Part shown: positions 34,833-46,685 of the stretch, in pieces
How positions within the stretch are numbered: position 1 is the first letter of the stretch
How the letters are laid out: every line of letters starts with the position of its first letter
DNA from: Typhlomys cinereus
Taxonomy: Eukaryota; Chordata; Mammalia; Rodentia; Platacanthomyidae
Assembly: GCA_023101885.1 (NCBI GenBank)
Contig: JALPQD010000137.1
Span: 4,554,071 to 4,618,070, forward strand
Length of the DNA stretch: 64,000 bases
Direction of reading: 5' to 3'
Notes under the pieces: model-generated
What the model was told of the DNA's origin: nothing
What the model saw: only the letters and a program-made list of their open reading frames with translations
Databases searched by the model: none
Made by a program: the position numbers and the translations under genes

Positions 34833-37800
34833 CTAAAACAAAACCAAAAAATAGTAAAGATGCAAAGGCTGGTCGTGTGCATTTATTCTTACAGTGGCAC
34901 CTCTACTCTGTACTTTGAATATGAATGAGAAGTGAAAGAAGTCCCCCTGGAACAGTCCATCCTACTTTGTATCTGGTTTTTCCTATAGTCTCGAGTTTTT
35001 CCTTGAAAACCACCCGTCTTTCATTTCTCCATACCAGTCCCAGTTACATACTGACAAGAGGGCTTCAATCAAAAAAGGCTAGGCAACATTAGCAGTTGCT
35101 ACCTGATGCTTTTTGCTTCCTGCCACTTCTGAATGGATCTATGCCACGGTGACCACACTGAAGAGTGTGTTCTTTCTCACCTTGGACTGTTTCATACATA
35201 TACAAAAGTAAAAAAGGCTGGAAATAAGTCACAGTCCCTTACCCCAAAGATACTCCCCAAACACAAGAGTAGACTTGAGGACAGCCAGCACTCTGAGAAG
35301 CCCTAATGCCTTGGAACAGTTATCAGACTTTCCATCACCCCAACCCAGCTCAGCTTGTACCCCTCCTCCTTCCCACAACCCTCAAACCTTCCCACTGACA
35401 GAAACACTTAAAATCCAACTCTGCAAACACCTTGAGCATCACAACTGTTCTCACACTGGGGACAGCAGTGTCACCCTTCTGCTCCACCCGAATCTGCGTC
35501 TGTTCCTCCTTTTCCAAACTTTTCCTTACCAAAAAAAAAAAAAAAACCTTAGCAAACTGCTAATGTTGCCTAGCTTTGTGTGATTGAAGCCATCAGTGTC
35601 CATACTGTTTCTTTCTATAGAATGTCTCTGTTCATAGTGTCTATCTTCACAGGCACAAACTGTTACTATGTTTCCTCTGAGGCAAGACTTCAGCAGAGAT
35701 CCCCAGTGTTCCCTGGAGATGGTCATTCAGTGACTAGACACAGCAGTGCAGGGTGGACCTCAGGCCCCAGCTTCCAGCTGTGCTGTGGTTTCCTGAGATC
35801 ACAGAACTTCACTGTGCATCAGCGCTGCTGTCTGCATCCTACAGAGGACTTGCTATAATGTAGGAAATGCTGCAAGGCAGTGAGGACAGGGTCAAGAGCT
35901 GCTCCAACGGCATCCTCACACTACGGGTTTGAGAGAAGTCACAGGAAGTAAAGGTTTTCCATAACTGTAGTTACCAAATGCCAGAGTGTGAAGAGGAGCT
36001 GTGTCTGTGTGAATGCGGCAGAGTCTGGGATTGACTGACTCGTGTCCACGTATCCACACACACTGCACCTCTAGCTGTGCCTCTACCCAGGGGATGTTAG
36101 TTCTTCCACTGCAGTCTAGCAAGCTGCCTATTATGCTACTTCTCTCATCTCCTGAATACTCACACATGCACCCAATATGAACAGCAGAAGGAAAGAGATC
36201 AGAAGACATACGAGCTGTTATATTCAGTGTCGTCTGCCCATTTCCAAGCATGTTGGGATGATTCTCTGTGCAGGCCGATCCAGTGGTCAGAATCACCCTT
36301 GTATCTCCTCAGGAAACTCTGTTAAGGAACACACTTGTTTCTGAGGTGACTCGGTGTCGCCTGTCCTGCAGCTCCTCTTAGGGCATCAGCAGGTGTCACC
36401 CACAGCATAGACTTCAGATAGGACAGCCTCAGATCCAGTGGGGTCATTTGATGTCTACAATCCCAAAGCACGTTGCATTAGTGACCACATGTCCCATGCG
36501 ACATTGGAAAGGCTTATGTCTGTTGTTCCAGCATAAACATGAGTAGTGCCCCGCTGCAGTGGGCAACTTGTGCTAATGTGTATGACACATTACATGATTT
36601 GCTCATGACTTAGTAGAATGGGAATGAAGTTCTGACCTGGTGCCTTTATTGGGGTAAACTCCCCCAAATGAGAGACTGTGTGGAATGTGAAGAGCTTCAG
36701 GCAGAACGATACCCTCAATGAATGACTCACACTAACGCCCACCCCGTGTCCCAGATCTGCCTGGTATGCAGTGCTTCCCCTCACTTCAGCTTGAAGTTCC
36801 CACTTCAGGGCACTAAACATTCAACAGGAAAACCACCGCTCTAACAATTCTTACCAGTTCTTCTAGGTTTTCAAACCTAGCAAGCTGGGCTTCTAGCTCC
36901 ATGCAGGATGTATGGCTGAATGTCCAATTCCTTGTGTCTTCAGAAAAATAAAAACATTTGTTTCCAAATCCAATCCAGTTTCTTGGGCAGACAGCACACA
37001 CAATTCTCTCGATGACCTCTGCTCTTGGCACTACAATGCAGAGAATTTTGTAAGTTAGAAGAAATCAACATCTTTTTGTGTTCATCTGCTTACCATCCTG
37101 AGCTCAGTCTCTGGCATACATTCAGATTGTGGCTTCTCTAACTCATCACTGGGAATCCTGCCTTCATACATAGTCCTTCAGCTGGGACTGTGCTCCCTGC
37201 TCTCTGAGGTGCTCCCTGACTGGAAGCTTCAAGGAAACGCATGTCTGTAGCAACTCTGTCTTTGTGCTTTGGGCTCCTGTTTAGGATGATAAGGTTTGCT
37301 GAGCACAAGCATGGCAGGGACCAATTCTCTGACAGTCTAGTGACATGTCACTGTGACTGTTGGGCAGATCACGTGCACAGCATGGACACACTGTACAAGG
37401 GATGATTCTCATGTTTTTAGAACAAAGCAAGGGGGTGAGAGATTTCTTCACATGGTTCACAATAGTCCATTTTTAAAAACTCAGAGATTCCTTATTCTAG
37501 AAATTTCATTCAATATTTGTAGACTATGAACATGGTAACTGAAATCATGGGTCGTGGGGGAGGCTGTCCCTTCCCTGTCCATATCATCTTTCTGCTCTGA
37601 CCTGGATCCCTTCAGCTACAGCAGCCTCCTTGAGGTTCTCCTTCGGCTCTGTGTCTTCTTGTTCCCTGTCTAACAATTTCCACAGATAGACCTGTGGCTC
37701 CTGTGTGTCCTGCAGAGGGTGCTGCAGTGTCATCTTCCCCAGGAGACTGATCTGACCTCCCTGTGCACAATGTGGTGTCTTCCACTTCCCCTTTCTGCGA

Positions 37801-39895
37801 CTGCCTGCAGCTGCTTTCCAGATTGTAAAGTCCTGGATAACAGGAACCTCCGTGCATTCTATCAAGCACTCCACGTGATGCCTTGCACAGTGTACTCGGT
37901 AAATATTTGTAGTAATACAAAAGTGGATAGAACACTGCAGAGCTTAGATAACTGTCAACTTACCCAACAAAGCAACAGAAAGCACAACCACAATCATAAG
38001 AGCTATGGGAACCAAGGGGCACCAGAAAATCTTGGGAAAAGTCACAAAAAAGCCTTGTGCCAGATGTTTTCCTTGGAGCCTTTTACCTGCAAATTAGGAA
38101 TATCAGGATGTCAATCTCAAGAATATTTAAAAGAAACAAACTGGATTTTCCATGCAATTGACTTTGTGTTTGACTTGTTGTCTCATACTACAAACCCCTG
38201 TCATTCAAGGTCAGGGTCTTCAAATGCTATTCAGGCTATGAAGAACGATAGAGATAGCAGGAACTGAACTCACTCCCAGAGAATGTTGCAGTGATGGAAA
38301 TGAGCTCTGGGGAAAGAGCAAGAAACAGAGGGTCAAGATCAGAATGAAAAAGAACCGAAAGAGCAAGAAACAGAGGGTCAAGATCAGAATGAAAAAGAAC
38401 CGAAAAAAGAAAAATATCTAATTCAGCGATACAAGAAAAGTTGGGGTAGAAGGACTGGGGATCTTTAGAAAAAAAAGTCAATGAGCCAGCACACCCCTGT
38501 AATTCTGAGCTGGGAAGGGAGAAGCAGGCAGGTCAAAGCCTTCGCCACATACAACTCAGAAACCAGCATGACTGCAATGAGATTCTATCTCAGTGATAAT
38601 AATAATAATAAAAAATAATGATAATAAATTATAAAATCAAAAGAAGAATTTCAATTAATTTAGCAAATTATGTGACTAATTTAGTATGAATCCCCTATAG
38701 CAGCATGTCAACAAATTAGTAATTTAGGGAACTCTACCCAAGCAGGTTCCATACAGCTCCACGGAAGTTCCAATATGCAGTATGTTCTGACATTTTTCGT
38801 TTTTGAATAAATCAGCAAGGTGTTTTTCAAAAAAATTATACCCAAAAGCAAAAGAACTAGAATAGACAAATCAATTGACAAAAATGCCAGCTAGATTTGA
38901 AGAAATGACACAGCCTAATTGCAGCAAACAGGAATAAAGAGAGTGTGGCTCTGAAAAAGGAGCACACATGCATCAAAGGAAAAGAAAACTCTCTTCAGAC
39001 ACAGAAGCAAACCTCGTGGTGCACTGAGCTCTGATGGAGGTCACAGTGTTCAGGTGAGAAAGGTCAGGATCTTGTCAACACAGGATGATGGAACAATTCC
39101 GTAGCTCTGTGCTAAACACACCTCAACCATTCTATAAAAACTGACTCAAAATGTGTCACAGACTGAAACATCAAACCAAGAAATATAAATCTATTTCAAG
39201 GAAAAACACCTTCACAAACTTGTTTCAGGCAAAAATTTTCTTAGATGTAACTTCAAAAACATTATAAATAAAAGAGAAAATTAGTAATTTGAACTTGATT
39301 ATAATTAAAAAAATGTTACTCTAGTTTTTTAAAAGTGGAAGAAGAAGATGGACAATAAACTGGCCACTGTTCTTTTGTAAAACAGTGATAAAAAATTAGC
39401 TATATCCACATATATCGAGAGGTCTGGAAATGCAGTGATTGAAAACTCAACTAAAATGGAACAAAAATTTGAATATATGTGTGACTGATAGAGCATTGGG
39501 CATTAAATATGTCCAATATTACCACACTTGGGAGAAAACAATTGAAAAATACTTTGAAAAAGCTTACCAATACACTAAAATGAGAATACATTTAAGATAT
39601 ATCCCAGCTCCCCTACCCAGTTATTCAGGCAAGGGAAATGAGAACCTTTATTTTCATGAACCAGAGAGAGGAAGAGAGGGGAAAGCAAGGGGGGAAGGCA
39701 GAGGGGGAAAGAAAGAGGGAGAGGGAGAATAGAAAGAGGGAGAGAAGAAAGAAGGGGAAGTGGGAGGAAAGAGAAAGAAAGAAAAAGAAAGAAAAAAGAT
39801 CATCAGTATGTACATATTTATGGCAGCTGTCTGAATTCCTTGTTTCCCATTTTTTTCTCTCTTTTTTAAAATTTGTTTTTGGGTGTGAATGTATG

Positions 39896-39938
<43 letters not shown>

Positions 39939-42900
39939 CTGTGTTTGTGTGCATGTATGTATGTATCACTGTGCTTCTGTGAAGAATCAAGGGTAACATC
40001 AGGAATCATACTTGATTGCTCTACCTCCTTTTTGCTTTGCTCTGGGTTTACTAGGCTCCACCCTCCAGAGCTGGAAGTGCAGGTTATTGGAGCAGCCTCC
40101 TTTAGTCTGGCTCTTTTACAGAGATTCTTGTGCTCACAAGGCAGGATCTTAACCCTTTGAGCCATCTCTGCAGACAAGCTTTCTGGATTTTCACCCGCAT
40201 CTCACATCTTCCAACAATTCTACCATCCTTATCATGTGTGTTCCCCCACAGTCTCATGTTCTTGGGAAGGTCATGGCACCTTTAGGAGGTAGGGCATTGC
40301 TGAAAAAGTCATTCACAGGGGTGGGCCTTGAGGTGGATAAGTCCCACCTTACTTCCAGAAGAGACCTGCTCTGGCAGTGGGCAGTCTTGTAGCTTTCAGA
40401 CTCCTGGATGGGTGTGACTTAGCCTGTCACCAGCTCCTGCTACCAGCCATGCTGTTTCTGCCATGAAAGACTGTATCTCCCTTCTGGAACCTAAGCTGAA
40501 TAAATCTCCCTTTCTCCCTTAAGTTGTTTGACTTTGGGTGTTCTTTCACAGCACCACAAGAGTAGCTAGTGCAATCCTTGAGTCACAAGGTGAATTGACA
40601 GTACTCAGCACTGGGGAAAAAGGAAGATCTGGACCCACCCTTCCCTTGCTCATCCCTTGTACAGCTCTAGCTGGCCAACTGGTCCTCAGGCTCCTGCCCC
40701 GAGGTCCCTCAGCCAGAGCAGTTTGCAGACTGCAGCAAACTCTAGAGCAGTCACAGAAGCAAAACAAAAAAGGCACAGAAACACCTCTTGGTAGATGATT
40801 TTCAGAATCTGATCACAGAGAAGTTTTGTTTTTCTTAAAAAAGAAAAATCTGCCTGCTGTGAGTTTAGTTTCTCTCACACATGCAGAGGATTCCTGCTCC
40901 CTCTTCTTAACCTGTTCATAAAATAATTTCTTTTTCTGTGTGGTCATTCTCACACAGCTCTAAGAATACTAGATGCCTCTGCTCAGACTTTCAAGATGAT
41001 GTTCTGTAGGATCTTGAGTGGTTATTGTTGGGCCTGGTGGACAATGAAGCCATAAATTAGCCTTAAGGTCTGTGTCCCTTAGAACAAAAGCTTAAGGTCA
41101 GAGAGAACAGGGAGCCAGCAGCCATGACAGCCTGGAGGGAGCAGAGACCAGAGAGCTAGGACAGCATTTTGCAAAGCCTCCACCTTACCCAGGTGGCTTT
41201 TCTGTAAAGATCACATTCCAGTCTTCACTTCCTTAGCAATTCCCAGGATAATCCTTAGCAACCCCCAGACTATGAAATGTTAAGAACCTGCCTAGGATCC
41301 ATGTCTTCTCTTCTCCAGCTCTCAAGCTCTCCCATCTTTCCTCCCTCTATGCTGTGTGGCTCTCTCTCCCCACCCTTTCTGACCTTAAGCTCTCTCTTCC
41401 ACCTTAAGTATGAACTGCGGCTCCCTTGGTTACCAGCCCCAAAAGGAATAACCTCCTCTTCCTTATGTCTCTTCCTCCTGCTAGTTTCTCTTTATGCATG
41501 GACCTCCATGTGGCTCTCACACCCGGTGGGGTTGCTCCCATTCCTCTCCCCACTGACCTAATAGTAATCAAGACTGTGCTGCCCACACAAAAGCCTCCAC
41601 ACCACTGCTTCTAGTTTCACATTAAACCAAAATGCCTTGAGAAATGCACATGAGCTCCAGGATATCTTTGTTTATTTTTCTTCAGGTGAGTAGGAAAAGC
41701 TCCCCTTAAATCTCCCCAACAGACATCCATTGAGCTCTGTCTCTAGTCTCCTGAAAGTCTCTCTTTTCACTTCCCAATTTCTAGCTTCTCTCCTTTACTT
41801 CTATTTTTTGACGTTGAGAAGCAAAATTTTTCTCATGGAGTTACAGTCGGTTTTTCTATTTGTTTGTTTGTTTCGTTTATTTTTTTCTTTTTGGACCTGC
41901 GTCCTGGTTTGGATGTGAGCTGTCCTCCACAGGCTCATGAATTTGTACTGTTAGCTGCTGTTAACCAAGGCTGTGGCACGACCAGAAAGTGGAGCTTTGC
42001 TGGAGGAAGGCATGTCACAGGGACAGGGCTTGAGACTTGGTGGCCCCACCCTGCTTCTTCTCAGCTTTCTTTTGGCCTCTCTGGCTCCATGAAGACCACT
42101 AAGTTCTGAACTGGCCTCCTCCATCTTCTGCCCCCAGCCCTGAGATTCCTGCTTCAGAGACTCTCTCCCCCTGGAATCTTAGTTTACGTACTGTGATTAT
42201 GAACCAAAGCATCCCACCAGACCTCATGAGAGCCCATAATTCTTATGGACCAATCAGCGAGCAAAAATTAACAAAGATGTAGCTCCGGATGACACTGAAG
42301 AAGAGGAACCAGAAAAGTCTCCAGATGGACATTCTGAACAAGTAGTATGTTATGAATCTAATCTACAGGATTCCAGCCAGGACACCCCAACTCAAGAATT
42401 TTCAACTATGCTACTTACAGTTAACAGTCATTTACTGATTTTTTTTAAATCAGCCTACATTCCATCTCTGAAAATTTCCTCTAACTTTGGTACATCATAG
42501 TTGTTCATGTTTCTAGTGAGTCTATCTTTCTCTTTTCTGCCTCCTTGTGCACCAGATGCCTCCCACAGGACACTGGGCACACGACCTCATCTGACTCTTG
42601 ATTGAAAACAGCCTTAGAAAGGATCTCAGAGAAGCAAAAAAATGATTCATACTGCTGGCTTGATTTGGGCTTTATTTTCAGGTTTAAAAAAAGTTTACTT
42701 CACAAATTGAGACCAATAGCAAGTTGCAGGTCTAGAAAGAGCAGAGTTGCAAGAGCCAGGTGCTGCTGTATAACAGCTGAAACAAGGAATGTGAGCATCC
42801 CAGGCAGCGTGGGACATTCTGCTCAATGTTTCACCTAAAATGCTCGAGCTGGTGGGGGTTCTAGGCCCAGGCCAGGAAAAGCAGGAGTCCAGACCAGTTT

Positions 42901-43834
42901 GGAGTACACTGTGAGACTCTGTTTCAAATAGAAAAATATTAATTGCATTAATTATAATTTTTATGTTGAATTAGCAATCATCATTTGAGTATCGGGAATA
43001 TTGTTTTAGTGGGTAAACATTAAACTTCTTCAAAAACTTTCTTTTTTGAAACCGTGAACCCTATTTTTTGATATTCTCTTATTCCTGTCCCTAAATAGTA
43101 ACAACAAGAAAAATTCAACCCAGCGTGAAAGGAAAGAAAAAGGAAAAAGAATGAAGAGCACATTTTTCAACCACAGAAGGTGGTGCATAATCTGTGTCCT
43201 GAATCCTGAAACAGAGACCCCCTAGGATTCTGTGTCTCTTTTACCATCCCTTACCACGCGTGGAAAGTGCCAAAGGAGTGACTGGCGGGTAGCCTCAGCC
43301 TCCATCCCTGATTTCACTGCATATCCATACATTTCCTGCAACTGTAACAGATCTGCAAAGCACAAGCCAGGCATCTCAGGCAGTGTTTAGTCTGTGCTCC
43401 TGTGTGATACACTGCAAAGGTGCTGCTGTTCCCTGGAGATGAAGAGCATGTGTGTGACACCTTCATGAAACTATCCAGAGCACCATGAAAGCACAGAGAA
43501 AACCTTTGTGCACATGGTCCTGAAATGGAATCCAATGTTTGTTTCTTTTGTCCATCACCTGCCAGAATAGGACAACAAGGCAATGGAATATCTAAGCTTC
43601 CTCCCACCACCCCCCAGCTCTCTTCAAACATTCTCTCTCCCCATCCCGCACCCCATAGAGACCCACTGTTAACACACATAAGGATCAGCTTCTCCTTGGT
43701 TTTCTGTGAGGCGCCCCTCCCCCTTTAGCTTGATTCAGTTGTTATAAGTACCTACCAGTGTTTCTCTGCAACAGGTCGTCTGTGGAGGGGAGCTCTGCCT
43801 CTAGCATGCTCAGTGAGGGCTCTGCTGCCCTCAT
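34691..43834 (-). CDS. Clec2d-like: Clec2-family C-type-lectin-like type II membrane protein (copy C, intact, 5 exons)
   Basis: Join, in minus order: 43834-43756, 38086-37964, 37030-36855, 36318-36212, 34832-34691. The lengths 79, 123, 176, 107 and 142 nt sum to 627, giving 208 residues and a stop, the usual Clec2 length. Residues 1-45 are cytoplasmic, about 46-68 the signal anchor, and 82-208 the lectin-like domain. Visible hallmarks are [12 protein letters not shown] (82-93), Cys110, WIGLHRESS (139-147), WKW (151-153), and RKWACSKP (188-195) with Cys192. Sequons occur at Asn102 (NWT) and Asn160 (NSS). There is no calcium-binding EPN or QPD motif, as in NK lectin-like receptors. Clec2 proteins are ligands of NKR-P1 receptors; that role is family knowledge, not shown here. 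The normally Cys site before AYL is Arg171, and His184 sits at the position corresponding to His176 of human LLT1. Confidence 0.85.
36212..36318 (-). CDS. Clec2d-like: Copy C exon 4
   Basis: Acceptor TTAACAG, donor GTATGT. It encodes [20 protein letters not shown] and [11 protein letters not shown], and ends with two bases of a split codon. Confidence 0.88.
36855..37030 (-). CDS. Clec2d-like: Copy C exon 3
   Basis: Acceptor GTAG, donor GTAAGA, 176 nt. It encodes the start of the lectin-like domain: [19 protein letters not shown], then NWTFSHTSC and [10 protein letters not shown]. An extra Cys (79) precedes the first domain Cys and is absent from copies A and B. Confidence 0.88.
37964..38086 (-). 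CDS. Clec2d-like: Copy C exon 2 (signal anchor)
   Basis: Acceptor TTTGCAG, donor GTAAGT, 123 nt. It encodes [11 protein letters not shown], then a hydrophobic run ([18 protein letters not shown]). Two prolines at its N-terminal edge are not in copy A or B. Confidence 0.85.
38316..38405. repeat. 45-bp tandem duplication in copy C intron 1
   Basis: Two consecutive identical 45-base units starting GAGCAAGAAACAGAGGGTCA. Copies A and B have a single unit at the corresponding site. Confidence 0.9.
39660..39800. repeat. Purine-rich (GA/GGA) tract
   Basis: Counterpart of 5590-5735. Almost only A and G on the plus strand. Confidence 0.85.
39896..40175 (-). repeat. tRNA-headed SINE with GT tail, copy C
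   Basis: Same element as at 5835-6125. The head here is better preserved (CTTAACCCTTTGAGCCATCTC). Confidence 0.7.
42225..42415 (+). other. Possible retro-pseudogene fragment, copy C
   Basis: A plus-strand frame around 42286 reads [17 protein letters not shown], then QVVCYESN, with normal-looking acidic protein composition and no introns. A TAA lies about 20 codons upstream in the same frame. The parent was not recognised. The counterpart in copy A is 8480-8700. Confidence 0.35.
43756..43834 (-). CDS. Clec2d-like: Copy C exon 1 (start codon, cytoplasmic tail)
   Basis: The ATG has A at -3 (AGGATGA). It is followed by 26 open codons ([20 protein letters not shown], then LLQRNT) and one base before donor GTAGGT. 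That single base matches the two-base start of exon 2, giving the Gly-Lys junction expected in the family, and brings the protein to family length. No other exon of the right phase was found upstream of exon 2. Short exons are easy to misplace, so this is less certain than the rest. Confidence 0.72.
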
Positions 43835-44380
43835 CCTGCTGAGGAGGCAAAGCTTCTCTGATGAACTCAGGAGGAGTCTGAACTTGGTATGTCTGAAAGG
43901 GAAATATCAGCCTCCATGAGTGTTTCTAAACTGTGTCAAGGGTTTTAAAAACAAAACTCCCCATATCTCAGTGAATAGTTCACCATTTCCTCACAGTCCT
44001 GAACATGTTTGCTCTCCAGGGACATAAAATTGCCCTGGGGGAAATAGGGTAACAAACTAAGCAAGGAATTGTGTCACTAAACGTAAGTGCACTACAAACA
44101 AAACAAAAGAGACTTAAAGACAGGTGTTAGAACCCAGCAGTGCAAAGTGCTTTAGGATGGAAAGAGCAGCTCCATACTCTTCTGTCCTCTGTCAGATGGA
44201 GTAAGAGGGACGGGACCCATTTACCATTTGGCAGAAAACAGATTAAAATACAAAGGGACGAAAGATTCAATGCAATTTTGACCCTTTTGTGCTCTTGGAC
44301 AGTGGTCCCCTGGCACAAGAAAGGGCAGCCCCCTGTAGACCCAGGTCTACAAATTAAAAAGTATTTTTTTTTATTTTAAG
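43835..44380 (-). promoter_or_regulatory. Presumed 5' flank and promoter region of copy C
   Basis: Unique sequence upstream of the start codon, not shared with copies A or B. No clear TATA box near the start and no CpG island. The transcription start cannot be placed from sequence alone. Confidence 0.4.
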
Positions 44381-46060
44381 AAGCTAGACTTTATCAAGGA
44401 GGAATTTGTTTTTCTTGGCTGAGCAGTCAATCTCTCTCTCTTTTTCTCTCTCTCACACACGTGTGCGCTCACACACACACTTTCTCTCTCTCTCCTCTCT
44501 CTCCATCTCTCTTATGAACCAATACCTCATGATACAGCCTCTAAAATTTACCTAATGTCTCATCCTTCATATGTTGACCGTTCTCAAAACACTGTTAAAC
44601 TTGTTGATAATTTATTATAGCAATTTCACCTTTGTTCTGGATGCTTTTAAGTTGCAATAGAAGTAGGAAAACTATTTTTGAATTTTACTTCTATTGCCCA
44701 GGCTTTACAATATAACTTAAGGAGAAAAAAAGCCACAGTGGGGATGGTTTCCACTCCCTAGGGTGTCCTGGTCCCTTCCTTGCACAGACTTGAAGACCCA
44801 CATAGATAATAGTGGATCCAAATGTTTTTATTGTGCTCCAAAGTCAATTTAAAAATGCTCAGAGGAGTGAATGCACCAGTAGCAAGAGAGAAGTCACAGT
44901 CTCTGCAGGGAATTGAAGCTGCAAAGACATGGGAAGGTGAGACCCATGAGAAGAAAATCCTCCCAGGAAAACAGACCAGGGTGACAGCACTGTTGTGATT
45001 AGAATAAGAAAAACGTTCCAGAGAGCCATGGATTTACCTACAGGAGCTGGTCCCAGACAGCACAAGCAGGTGGATTCCTGAGATCTGAAGCTGGGCCAGG
45101 GAGCTATAAGGTTTACAAACCAGGAACAAGGTCCCGCCCCAGGTCTTAAAGTGCCTGTGGAGTATTCAGCAGAACAAAGAGCCACTCAAGCTGTCTGGGC
45201 CAAGGCTCAGTCTTGAAGCTCCTTGCGGGGCTGTGATGACTTTACATCAAAGCATGCTAAATTGTTGGGTGCGGTGACCCAGCTTACTGGGAGGATGAGC
45301 ATATCTGTGCTGATCCATCAAGCCGAGTCCTCAATTACCAAGGACCCTTGCAGCTCTGTCTGAGTCTCAGAAGCTGAAACAGAGCCAGTCAGGCTGTGAG
45401 CTGTGAACCCTGCAGGGTCTGTGGGAAGAATGTCCTGAATGAGCCACAGGGGAGATAAGAAGGAAAGAGCCAGGGACCTCGGGCACAGCACAAATGTATG
45501 TCACACGTTATCATGGAATCTCTAGGAAAGATTCTGCTCACCTTGATGAAAGTCACTGATATGCACTGGGGTCATTATTTTAATTTGTGGAAATATTTAA
45601 TCATAAAGTTTCACTTGGACAGTTCTGGCAACACTAAATAATCTTAGTATTGCTGGGACACACTAGAAGCACAACACAGGGTTCATCAGCATGATTCAGT
45701 GCAGGGCGAATGTCTGCAGGAAATCTAGGTGGTCAAAGCCCTTGCTACACACTCCTCTTTATGCACTTCAGAATGCTATGGGTCCAAACTAAGGTTAAGC
45801 CTCCAGCTAACAGACTATAAGGAATCAGGAAAAGCTTACAAGAAGTCTAGGATCAAACAGAAAGGAGCTACAAGGAGGCAGTTGCTTGAATTCAAGTCCT
45901 GTAGAATCATCCCAACCAAAAAATTTACTGTTCTCCGAGAAGATCTCAGAAAGATCATGGCTCTCCAGGTTCATCAACACTTGCCAGGTCACACTTGCCA
46001 GGCCAAATATAGTATTTGAACTATCTCAAGTCCCCTCCCCCCAGCTCTCCTATTTTTTTA
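44381..46060. other. Intergenic region right of copy C
   Basis: Holds a CT/CA-rich stretch (44430-44510) and an unassigned reading frame with a poly(A) signal (44826-45185, listed separately). I recognise nothing else. Confidence 0.5.
44826..45185 (-). other. Unassigned reading frame followed by a poly(A) signal
   Basis: A minus-strand frame of 108 codons. An internal ATG at 45029 begins MALWNVFLILITTVLSPWS, which looks like a secretion signal. The frame ends at about 44859, and CAATAAAA follows at about 44829-44836. That arrangement could be a small-exon gene end, a processed pseudogene or an LTR. No family was recognised and no domain is visible. Confidence 0.3.
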
Positions 46061-46064
46061 ATGT

Positions 46065-46318
46065 TGATGAATGTGTGTGTGTGTGTGTGTGTGTGAATGG
46101 AGGCCCAGGGATGATTTTAAGAATCATTCTGGATTGTTCTATTCCTTATTGCTTTGTCCTGGCTTTGCTCTGGGGTTCCCAAGCTCCTCCTTTCAGGGAC
46201 AGCAGTTCAGGCCCCTACAATATCTTGCTGGTGTTTTGTCTTGGAACCTGGGGGATTTGAACTCAGGTCTTTTTGTTTGGGAGGGAGATGTTTAAACCCT
46301 GAGTCATCTCCCTAGCCC
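46065..46318 (-). repeat. tRNA-headed SINE with GT tail
   Basis: GT run (46073-46095), then GGAGGCCCAGGGATGATTTT, a TTGCTCTGGGGTTCCC body and a head ending GAGTCATCTCCCTAGCCC. Confidence 0.8.
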
Positions 46319-46396
46319 ATTTCAAGTCTTCCTTAACATACATCCTTAGTCCTGTGTATCTGACTAAACCTCCTTGTAACTCTTAAGTCCTGACTT

Positions 46397-46398
<2 letters not shown>

Positions 46399-46436
<38 letters not shown>

Positions 46437-46685
46437 GCACACACGTGTGTGTGGGGGTTATCTAAGGGCACTGTGTGTGTCTGTGGAGGTCCAAGGGCAA
46501 CTTCTGAAGTCACACTGGATTGCTCCTCTCTGCTATTTATTTTGCTCTGGTGTTTTCCAGGCTCTGCCTTCCAGGACAAGAAGAACAGGCTGCCACCATT
46601 TCCACCTGGGGTTTTTGTATGGGATCTGAACTCAGGTCCTGTGCTTTCGAGGCAGAAGCTTAGCCCCTGAGTCATCTCTTCTGCC
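46399..46685 (-). repeat. tRNA-headed SINE with GT tail
   Basis: GT run (46399-46433), GGAGGTCCAAGGGCAACTTC, a TTTGCTCTGGTGTTTTCC body and the head CTTAGCCCCTGAGTCATCTC. Confidence 0.8.

Larger units (their letters stand above)
38087..43755. other. Intron 1 of copy C
   Basis: 5.7 kb with the same repeats as copy A intron 1 up to about 42860: SINE 39896-40175, LTR-like remnants, and a retro-pseudogene fragment 42225-42415. After that comes about 900 bases unique to C that precede exon 1. A 45-bp tandem duplication lies at 38316-38405. Confidence 0.65.

Noticed and set aside
35916..36296. 126-codon minus-strand frame ([14 protein letters not shown]) over copy C exon 4
   Set aside because: Out-of-frame reading of exon 4. 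The true frame gives WIGLHRESS and WKW.
37560..37935. Minus frames of about 100 codons between exons 2 and 3 of copy C
   Set aside because: Intronic, without splice sites, and disrupted in copies A and B.
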